Source: Chryseobacterium koreense CCUG 49689 | Lineage (GTDB): Bacteria > Bacteroidota > Bacteroidia > Flavobacteriales > Weeksellaceae | Length of the DNA stretch: 64,000 bases | Assembly: GCF_001045435.1 (NCBI RefSeq) | Contig: NZ_LFNG01000013.1 | Location: 58,511 to 122,510 of the forward strand | Direction: 5' to 3' | Shown here: piece by piece, positions 49,063 to 57,700 of the stretch | Position numbering within the stretch: position 1 is the first letter of the stretch | Layout of the letters: the number at the start of each line of letters is the position of its first letter | The notes under the pieces: generated by a model | The model's database searches: none | The model's input: the letters and a program-made list of their open reading frames with translations, nothing else | What the model was told of the DNA's origin: nothing | Program-made: the position numbers and the translations under genes

Positions 49063-51348
49063 ATGAAAATCAAATTTACATTCTTTTTCTCATGGATTTT
49101 CTGTGTCTTTTTCTTTGCCCAAGATCAAACATTCGATCTTCTAAAAGACAACACAAAAAGCAAAATTCTATACGATCGAGTTTTTGCCGTATCCAAAGCT
49201 AGGGAACTTCAACCTCTGAAAATTTCTTCACAGAATTTCTTGCAGATTTACCACGAAATGCAGCGTGCCGATTTTTTGCAAAGACTGCCCAAACTGGAAA
49301 TCATCAAATCCAAAGCAGACCATGGTTTCACCAATAATCAGATCCCAATTTCACTGCTCATTACCGATTTCGAAAACATCAAACCAACTGCATTAGAATC
49401 TAAGCAGGTTTCCCTAAATTCCAAGAACCAATACGTCATTACCAATAATGCACAAAATGTTTTTGACGAAAACCAGATCAACCTTCTAGCGCCAATCTTG
49501 GGAAAAACAAAATCAAATCATCCTGAATTTATTCTAAAATCAGATTTGATTTTTAACACCTCTGATAGATCCGTTTCTTTTATTGAAATTAAAGACGGAA
49601 AAACCTGGAAAATCATCATGCAGGATCAATCTTTTCATCTTAACTTCCCGAACAATGGATTGAATGAAGTGTTTTACAAAATTCATTTCACCGATGGAAA
49701 AATTCTCACACAATCTTTCGTCATCAATGTTCAGTATCAAAAACGGGCCACTGAAGGATTGCAAAAAAAAAGCTTCGATCCAAATGTTGTCACTCCCATT
49801 TCTTCCACGATTCCCTATAAGGGATTTGCAGAAACTGCTGCATTTCTTGGCTTAGGCGAATATGAGGTCTATATGGGAAATGACGGTGTCTTAGATAAAC
49901 CGATCGTTTTGGTGGACGGTTTTGATCCGGGTGACACCCGCAATACTTCAGCGATATATCAACTCCTGAACTATGGCACCAACCAAAATTTGGGAGACTT
50001 GGTTCGCGCACAAGGTTTTGACATCATTGTGCTCAATTTTCCAATTTACACCAGGCCGGGAACAAGTACAATCATTGATGGCGGCGTGGATTACATCCAA
50101 AGAAATGCAATGATTTTAGTCGAATTGCTCAATCAGATCAATGCTGCAAAAGTGGGAACTGCAAAGAATGTGGTGATAGGACCAAGTATGGGCGGTCTGA
50201 TTTCCCGATATGCGCTTCGATATATGGAGCAAAACAGCCTGAATCCAGACACCAGACTTTATCTTTCTTTTGATTCGCCTCATTTGGGCGCAAATGTTCC
50301 TTTAGGATTTCAACATCTTTTTAATTACATGGGATTTGGACCGATTGGCGACACCACCATGCAGGACGTGGTCAATGGAATGCTGAAAAGTCCTGCGGCA
50401 AGGCAAATGTTGCTCGATCATTTCGAAGGCCACCTGAAAACGGGAAGCACGACAGATTTTGACCCTGCCATTCTCCTTCCTGTAGGCGCACCCAATTACA
50501 GAACGTCTTTTCAAAATGAGCTGAACGCGATGGGATTCCCACAAAATATCAGAAATATTGCCATAAGCAACGGAGCAGGGAATGGAACCCAGACCGGAAC
50601 TCCAGGAATGGTGGTATTGGATCACACTTTTAACACCTCTTCCACGCAAAGGGCGATTATCAAAACCAACTTCACTCCAGCTAAAAACGCAACCGCACAG
50701 ATCAGCAGTTTCCAAGGTCAGCAATGGATTATTTTCTGGATTTCTGTTTATACCAGTACGGCCAGTGCAAAATCACCCGCGACCTCTGACGGACTGGATT
50801 CCGCGCCGGGAGGTAGGTTTGATATCTCCAATTTAGCCGATTCATCCACTGGAAACCCAATGCTGACAGAATTTATGAACAATCTGAAAATAATGTATTT
50901 CAACTTTATTCCCGCGGTAAGTTCTTTGGCAGTAAGCAATAATGGCGGAAATTATTATGCCAATATCAATTCCTCCTCTAATACGCCTTTTGCAGCTTAC
51001 TATGTCCCGTCCACGAACCAAAATCATGTGACTTTGAACGACCCGAACGTGCAGTTTGCGTTAAATGAAATCTTAAATGACCAGTCCTTGGCTGCAACAG
51101 ACCATCAGCTGATGAACGAAATATCTGTTGAGAATCCGGTGAAAAACACTTTGAAAATCAAGTCGATTGCTGCATTAAAAAATGCAAAAATTAATATTTC
51201 AGATGCTTCCGGAAGAATGGTTTTCTCACAAACTCATGATTTAAATGGTCTGACCGAAATTCCAGTAAATTTAACTAACGGAGTTTATTTCCTTACTGTA
51301 GATTCTGGCATGCAAAGAATAATCAAAAAAATTGTTGTCGGCCGCTAA
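49063..51348 (+). CDS. Alpha/beta-hydrolase (lipase-like) with T9SS type A sorting domain
   Basis: A 761-residue secreted protein. The signal peptide is MKIKFTFFFSWIFCVFFFAQ. A region of ~250 residues of unknown fold precedes a hydrolase core beginning DKPIVLVDGFDPGDTRN. The nucleophile elbow is NVVIGPSMGGLISRYALRY with Ser375, and SFDSPHLGANVPLG fits the lipase/PGAP1-like group. The last ~75 residues (EISVENPVKNTLKIKS... RMVFSQTHDLNG... VYFLTVDSGMQRIIKKIVV) are a type A T9SS sorting domain, so it is exported and attached to the cell surface. Substrate unknown; esters of lipids are likely. It follows the nusG terminator and has its own -7 element. Confidence 0.88.
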   Translation: MKIKFTFFFSWIFCVFFFAQDQTFDLLKDNTKSKILYDRVFAVSKARELQPLKISSQNFLQIYHEMQRADFLQRLPKLEIIKSKADHGFTNNQIPISLLITDFENIKPTALESKQVSLNSKNQYVITNNAQNVFDENQINLLAPILGKTKSNHPEFILKSDLIFNTSDRSVSFIEIKDGKTWKIIMQDQSFHLNFPNNGLNEVFYKIHFTDGKILTQSFVINVQYQKRATEGLQKKSFDPNVVTPISSTIPYKGFAETAAFLGLGEYEVYMGNDGVLDKPIVLVDGFDPGDTRNTSAIYQLLNYGTNQNLGDLVRAQGFDIIVLNFPIYTRPGTSTIIDGGVDYIQRNAMILVELLNQINAAKVGTAKNVVIGPSMGGLISRYALRYMEQNSLNPDTRLYLSFDSPHLGANVPLGFQHLFNYMGFGPIGDTTMQDVVNGMLKSPAARQMLLDHFEGHLKTGSTTDFDPAILLPVGAPNYRTSFQNELNAMGFPQNIRNIAISNGAGNGTQTGTPGMVVLDHTFNTSSTQRAIIKTNFTPAKNATAQISSFQGQQWIIFWISVYTSTASAKSPATSDGLDSAPGGRFDISNLADSSTGNPMLTEFMNNLKIMYFNFIPAVSSLAVSNNGGNYYANINSSSNTPFAAYYVPSTNQNHVTLNDPNVQFALNEILNDQSLAATDHQLMNEISVENPVKNTLKIKSIAALKNAKINISDASGRMVFSQTHDLNGLTEIPVNLTNGVYFLTVDSGMQRIIKKIVVGR

Positions 51349-51395
51349 TTCAATAAAGACCTAAATAGAACAAATTAAATCTTTTATATCATTAA

Positions 51396-51427
51396 AAAAC
51401 AACGACTTGGAGTGAAGTCGTTGTTTT
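51396..51427. terminator. Bidirectional intrinsic terminator
   Basis: A 13-bp perfect stem (aaaacaacgactt / aagtcgttgtttt) with loop ggagtg, between convergent genes. The A-run on the left gives a T-run for the minus strand. Confidence 0.85.
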
Positions 51428-51474
51428 CATTTATTTGAAATAGAATCGCAATGGTTTAAGAACAATGCTCAACT

Positions 51475-53145
51475 TTAATTTCCTTTCTTGTTGACATATC
51501 TGATAAACTCTGAGGGAGAAATCCCCACATTGGCCTTAAAAACGGTTGCAAATTTTGAATGAGAAGAAAAGCCGGTTTCTTCTGCTAAAACATTGATCTT
51601 GTATTGCCTGTATGCGGGATCTTCACTGATTTTTCGTATAATATAGTCGATCCTTAAATCATTGATATACTTATTGAAATCCTTTTCTTTGTGTTTTTTA
51701 ATAATATAAGACAAATACTTGGTATTCGTTTCGATCTTTGAAGCAACATAGGGCAATGAAACCTTTCGTTCCAGATAAAGCCGCTGCTTTTCAAAGTCAT
51801 GGAGTTTTTCCAGCAGTTTTTCTTCGGCTTCCGGCGGCATTATCGCAATATCTTCTTCTTTATTGATCAGGCTATCTTGATTGCTGCCAGTGTCAGCAAA
51901 TCTTGCGGGTTCGTCTTTTTGTTCCTTCAGTTGCTTTAAGAGGTTTTCAATTTTTTGGATCTGTCCCTGTTTTTTCTTTTTGTAATACAAGAAATACGCA
52001 GTACCGCAAGCGATCAGAATCAAACTTAGCAAAGCGTAGGCATAAGTGCGCCTGCTAATGCTGTCGTTATACTCTTGTTCCTGCTTGGAAACGGTGTTGC
52101 TCAATGTCTTTCTGTCGATATTGGAGATGCTGTCATTTAAAGCGGTGAACATTTCCAAATATTTTCTGGATTTTTCTGTCTCGTGGAGTTCGAGATAAGA
52201 TTTGGAAAGCGTCTCGAAAAGCCCCTTCCTAAGCTGCGGAAAACTTGCCTTTTTCTCCAGAGCAAGTCCATATTCAGCATATTCCACCGCTTTATCATAT
52301 TCTTTCCGGCTATTATAAAAAGAGCCCAACTCGCTTACTAGAACCACCTTTTCCACCAGGGGGACAGGTTTTGACTCATGTATCTTGAGCGCTTTCAAAT
52401 AATATTCTCCGGCCCTCTCCTGGTCTCCGGATTTGAAATATTCGTTTGCAAGAATTATGTAGGAATAAGCAATAAGGCTATATTTTTTGGAAATATAATC
52501 CTCCTGCGTCTCACTAATTTTTTTTGCTTCTGCGATGCTTTTGTTGATATTGGCATATACTGAATTCCAGGGAGTGCCGCTTCTGATCAGATGACTTGCA
52601 AGGTTGCCATAAATAACGCTAAGCGCATAATATTTTGGATTTCCCGGATTAATTTTTTCGGCATAATGAAGCGCCAAACTATACTCCTGGTCCCCCTTTT
52701 TCAGCAATCCAAGTTCCGAATATGCGCAACCTTTCAGCCTGTAAATTTGAGACATTCTCCCATAATCCTGCACTTCATCTGCGGCCTTTAAAAAATCATC
52801 GCTAAGGTTAATGACCTTGTTATAGTCTGAACTATTGAAATAGATAATCGCCAGCGCATTGCCCACTCTGGCTATGCCGGACTTGTATCCAATTTTTTTG
52901 CAGTTATTGTTTATTTCATTCAATATGGGGATTGCCTTTTCGGGATTATCAGAAGTCACATAATGAAGCGCAGTATCGAACTGCTTATTGATGGTTTCCT
53001 CAGTTACGACTTTCTGCGCCGCAAAAAAGTTGCTCCAAAACACAAAAAAAAGACACATCATGCCTACACCCTGGGGAAAGACAACTTCTTCAAAAAAGCG
53101 AAAAACCCCCATATCTATTTTCTCTAATACCTTCCGAATATTCAA
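51475..53145 (-). CDS. TPR-repeat membrane regulator with AraC-type DNA-binding domain
   Basis: A 556-residue protein. After a signal/anchor-like helix (MMCLFFVFWSNFFAAQ, around residues 29-44) comes a long TPR-like array up to about residue 350 (AIPILNEINNNCKKIGYKSG..., GDQERAGEYYLKALKIHE, KEYDKAVEYAEYGLALEKK). Then there is one membrane helix (YALLSLILIACGTAYFLYY), a coiled segment and an AraC/XylS helix-turn-helix at the end (IRKISEDPAYRQYKINVLAEETGFSSHSKFATVFKANVGISPSEFIRYV). Such proteins sense extracytoplasmic signals and act on transcription directly. The start may be Met29 instead (53061). It is divergent from the T9SS genes at 53635 and 54759 and could control them. Confidence 0.88.
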   Translation of the reverse strand: MNIRKVLEKIDMGVFRFFEEVVFPQGVGMMCLFFVFWSNFFAAQKVVTEETINKQFDTALHYVTSDNPEKAIPILNEINNNCKKIGYKSGIARVGNALAIIYFNSSDYNKVINLSDDFLKAADEVQDYGRMSQIYRLKGCAYSELGLLKKGDQEYSLALHYAEKINPGNPKYYALSVIYGNLASHLIRSGTPWNSVYANINKSIAEAKKISETQEDYISKKYSLIAYSYIILANEYFKSGDQERAGEYYLKALKIHESKPVPLVEKVVLVSELGSFYNSRKEYDKAVEYAEYGLALEKKASFPQLRKGLFETLSKSYLELHETEKSRKYLEMFTALNDSISNIDRKTLSNTVSKQEQEYNDSISRRTYAYALLSLILIACGTAYFLYYKKKKQGQIQKIENLLKQLKEQKDEPARFADTGSNQDSLINKEEDIAIMPPEAEEKLLEKLHDFEKQRLYLERKVSLPYVASKIETNTKYLSYIIKKHKEKDFNKYINDLRIDYIIRKISEDPAYRQYKINVLAEETGFSSHSKFATVFKANVGISPSEFIRYVNKKGN

Positions 53146-53634
53146 TTTAATGATATAAAATTTATAAAAAAAAGAAGTAAAACGCTTTATGGCTAAAACG
53201 ATTACAGCAGCCTAAATTATAAAAAATAAATCGAATTTCCCGAAATATGGTAAAAATAAATGACAATTCAAGAGGCAAAACCCTGATAAAAATCATAATC
53301 CCTATCTCTAAACACTGCTTATTACGCTTCAAAAAGAACCCATTGAGATATACAAAACACTGACTATCAACAATGAAAAAGAAAACAGTTTTGCAAATTA
53401 CCGAAAACGGATAGACTTAATCTTTCATATGAAGTCAAATCTTAATTTATTTGTGCATGATTTTTTAAACCAAATTTTTTTAGGGTTCTTTATTAAAATA
53501 CCACCAAACAAGTACCCGAAATTTCAAATATTTTTCAAAAAACAGCAATGTTTTGGTTAAAATCTCAACCCGACCGGCTTATTGATTATCCGGAAATTGC
53601 ACGACAGCAAATTTTAATATTTAATCTTAAAAAT
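53146..53634. other. Intergenic region between divergent regulator and T9SS gene
   Basis: A 489-base, very AT-rich gap. I see no convincing -7/-33 pair, RNA gene or repeat. An in-frame extension of the T9SS gene to 53548 lacks signal-peptide character and is not used. Confidence 0.5.
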
Positions 53635-54630
53635 ATGATCAAAATCTCCCTCCTTAAAAGCATTGCGATTTGCATTTCAATGCTTGCAACCAACTCCTTG
53701 TTCTCTCAGCAAGAAATTATTTACCAACAAAACTTTGACGGAAATAACGGAACCTTCACCAACACCATTTTATCGGCTGTAACGGCCAACAACAAATGGT
53801 TGTCTAGTTCCACTGACACACAATATGGAAACTACCGCCATGTCTGGAATTTCTCTAATGATGCGGCGGGTGGTAACCCCAATGTGATGCCTATTTCCGG
53901 CAGATCTCTCGGAATGGGTTTTTTTAACGGCAATAATCCCAATGTACCCAATCAGCCGTTCAGAACCTGGGATGGAACCACCATTCCAAACCCTCCTTTT
54001 TACACCACAAGATGGGCGCATGTGGGCATTTCCACCGTGGGCTACAAAAATATTACGGTAGAATTCAAGTGGCGGTGCACAGGTGAGGTAGAGGCAGGGA
54101 AGATTTACGACTATGGAACGGTGAACACCTCAATTGATGGGGGCGCATCTTGGGCAATGGACCAATCCGGTGGACAAGGCGGGGTAACCAGCGAACACGG
54201 GACTTTTAACGGCGGATTGTACTATGGGAACTCCGGTGTACAAACGGCAATTTTGACCCTGCCCGCCAACAGAGGCAACCAGGCGAACTTCCGGCTGGCT
54301 TTCCGAATGGTTGTGGACGAAGGTTACGGGACAGGTGGCGGATTCATCATTGATGACATCATTGTGCGCGGCGAGAAGCTGCTTGCAACTTCTGAAACGG
54401 TAAAAAGCACCATAGATGCCTACAAAGACGGCACAGACTTCGTGGTGAAATCCCCAAACAAAAACATCCTTCAGGTTGACGTTTACGACCTCTCTGGAAA
54501 AATGACCGGAAGCCACAAAAACAACAGCAAGGAAGTTAGAATTAATGCCATCAGCCTCGCAAAAGGCATCTATATTGTAAAGGCAAAATTAGAGAGTGGT
54601 GAAGAGCTTGCAAGAAAGCTGAGAAATTAG
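53635..54630 (+). CDS. Secreted T9SS type A sorting-domain protein
   Basis: A 331-residue secreted protein. The signal peptide is MIKISLLKSIAICISMLATNSLFSQQ. The middle part is a beta-sandwich of the kind found in carbohydrate- or peptide-binding surface modules (YQQNFDGNNGTFTN, NITVEFKWRCTGEVEAGKIYDYGTV, FRLAFRMVVDEGYGTGGGFIIDDIIVRG). The last ~75 residues (VDVYDLSGKMTGSHKNNSKEVRINAISLAKGIYIVKAKLESGEELARKL) form the T9SS sorting domain that sends the protein across the outer membrane. No enzyme motif is visible. The start at 53635 gives the only sensible signal peptide. It precedes the giant T9SS protein by 128 bases. Confidence 0.85.
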   Translation: MIKISLLKSIAICISMLATNSLFSQQEIIYQQNFDGNNGTFTNTILSAVTANNKWLSSSTDTQYGNYRHVWNFSNDAAGGNPNVMPISGRSLGMGFFNGNNPNVPNQPFRTWDGTTIPNPPFYTTRWAHVGISTVGYKNITVEFKWRCTGEVEAGKIYDYGTVNTSIDGGASWAMDQSGGQGGVTSEHGTFNGGLYYGNSGVQTAILTLPANRGNQANFRLAFRMVVDEGYGTGGGFIIDDIIVRGEKLLATSETVKSTIDAYKDGTDFVVKSPNKNILQVDVYDLSGKMTGSHKNNSKEVRINAISLAKGIYIVKAKLESGEELARKLRN

Positions 54631-54758
54631 CCACTATTTTCCACAGGAAGGAATCCGGTAAATACCATTTACGGATTCCTTCTTCTTTTTCAAGATGCCT
54701 CTAACTCATCTTTCCGATAAACACACTTGATAAAAGCGATCTAATCCTACACATTCTG

Positions 54759-57700
54759 ATGAAAAAAATATCTTCAATCATTCAAAAAAGGCTTTTGGTT
54801 TTTTCTGTTTTGCTGTTTTCTCTCTGGAGTTTGGGGCAAAACAAAACCGACCAGTCAATCCTTCAGGCTTCCGCAAAATCTGTTCAGGCTATAAAGCCGG
54901 TGGAGGGAAATCCCCTGGAAATGATGAAAGGTAAAACGGAAGAAATTTCTAAAAGGGACGCTTTTTCCAAGCATTTCAAAAATGCGGACGGAAGCATGAC
55001 GGCGGTCATCGGTGCTGGTCCCATTCATTATTCCAAAAACGGGAGGTGGGAAGATATTGACACGCATATTAAAAAAAATGCCTCAGAGGACTTCCCCTAT
55101 TCCAACACAGCCAACCTGATGGAATCCTATTTCGGAATCACTTCCGACAAAGGGATCGTATCCCAAACCAAAGAAGGCAAAATCAAAGAATTCCTAAATA
55201 CGCAAATGTATTGGGAGGTGAATGGACAGGCGGTAAATGTCCAAAATGGCTCAGATATACCAGCATTGATTAAAGGTGATAAAGTATATTATGATAATTT
55301 GTTTGGAACTATTTCTGCAGAGTTCACTGTAAAATCAGGTCAAAGAAAACTAAACTACATTATTCCAGATAAACAAAGTTTAGGAAAAATACCTTTAAAT
55401 GCAGATTACTTGGTTTTTACCGAAAAAATTAAATTACCCGATAATTTTAAAATCATTGACAACTATAAACATTATAATAAGCTAAAGAAAGAATACCAAA
55501 CCATTCCTGGGATTTTTGTTATAGATGTTGATGGAAAAGTAATTTATGAGTATTCCGCACCGGAAATTGTAGAAGATTATTCTTCTGACGTGATGGGGCT
55601 TCCTGCACAGATGTCCCCCGAAATAAGTTTTGAAAAAGATGGAGATTTTATTAATCTATTTATCAAAGTTAAAGCAAAGTGGATAGTTGACGAGGCAAGG
55701 ACATATCCTATCGCTATAGACCCAACTGCAACAGCATATCCCTTCACAGCAAATTACTCTTCCGGCCAAACTTATAGTTCAGGTGGTGGAAGCGGTAATA
55801 TTGCAGCAGGTTATTCGGGAGGGTGGTATAGAGGGTGGGCTACATTCAACCTTACTTCGCTGCCATCATTATCTGGTGTTACAGCTGCAACAATATCCCT
55901 ATATATAAACAGCAAAGGCGGAACAATGGGAGGGGCGGCTTCCAGCATTAACGTAGGCCATACGAGTTTTGACCTCTCAAGATTAGTTTGGCTAAGTAAT
56001 TATAATCTTCTTTATAATGCGATAACGGCAGCAAACAATTCTACCGGAGCATATAATTTTATGCCGAACCAGAATGCCGGAACCTGGGCAGCTGTAGATT
56101 TAAAGCCCGGTACTAACACAATGGCTATTGATGAAATAGAAAAGAAATCCGGCAATGACATGGCATTTTTTCCTGTAAGTTTTAGCCCTTCATGGGGAAC
56201 TGGAACCACCGTAAGGTATTATGTGATCGCAGGATATTCTGATCCAAACAAACCTTATCTAACGATAACCTATACAGCGGTTGACCCATATAAACATGCT
56301 GCCTACCAGTATGCAAATGCAGGTGCAATTGGAGATGTGGGATATATACAGATTGGGAATGTAAGTATAGGAAGTATTAATAATACTACTTCCATTACTA
56401 ATTATGCGGCAAATGCAGCTACTATTTATAGAAATACTCCTACGGGATATAACAAATATAATCTCAGTACAGATGTTTATCCAGGCACTACACACACTTT
56501 AAATACCACTTATCGTGATTTGGGTGCACCTTACAATAGCGGTAAAATTGCTGTATGGGTAGATTGGAATGAAGATGGAGATTTTGCTGATGCAAACGAA
56601 TACATAGGAATATCTCCCAATACAACATCAGGAAACCAGATTATGAGTTTCAGCATAAATGTTCCATCAACTGCAACGGCAGGCACAAAAAGGTTAAGAA
56701 TACGTTCGTTCTTGCATGATGATGTCGTTACCGCTAATGATTATGACAAAACCTTTGAATATGGAGAAACAGAAGATTATTCTATAAATGTACTTGCAGT
56801 TTCAAATCCCACATTAACCGTTTCCCAAGCCTACTCAGGAGCCTCCTACGCCGACGGAACTTACACGCTTACCAATAATTCATCTGTTACCGCAACTTCC
56901 GGAACAAGACCAGGATACATCATTACCGGCTGGATCGGCACGGGAAGTGTCCCAGCTACAGGGACAGGAGCTTCCACAACTTTTGCTATAACACAAAACT
57001 CTACTATAGATTGGCAGTGGAAACAAACGGAAACACCAAATAATGTAAAATTTTATAATTACGGCGGAACCGACCAATTGGCTTTTAACAATAGTAGAAT
57101 AGAGACTTTTCAACCTGTCTTTAGGCTAAGCCATGCAGAATATGGCGCAACAGATTATGAGCTGGAAATCAATACTTTTCCTGATTTTTCAGGAACTTCT
57201 TGGACGCAGACTTTCACAGGAATTTATCTTGCGAATACTGAGATCAACTTTACTTTCAACAATGCTTTTACGCCAGTAAATGGAGCCACATATTATGTAA
57301 GAGCCAGGGTTAGAGGAGCTGCAAATGTTTGGAGTACCTACTCTACTGAAACCTATAGCTTCACCTATCAAACACCCAAAGAAATTCCAGACTGGTTCCA
57401 AACGACCCAGGCACAATTCCTGACGGATGCTTTGAGTGGAGTTACGGCAGATGGAAATAATGATGTGGTGACATCAGCAGGCGGAAACATGATGGTGAAT
57501 GGAGATTTTACTTCGGGAAACACAAATGGATGGACCGTTACAGGAGCAAATGGAGCCGGAAAAACCGTAGCTGTGTATAACAATGCAAATGCCAGTTATC
57601 CCGATAACTGGTTAGGCATGGGATCTGGGAATACTATATTTCAATCCGCCAGTGGAACAATTGTGATTTCCCAGCAAATTGATTTGACCAATGTATCTCA

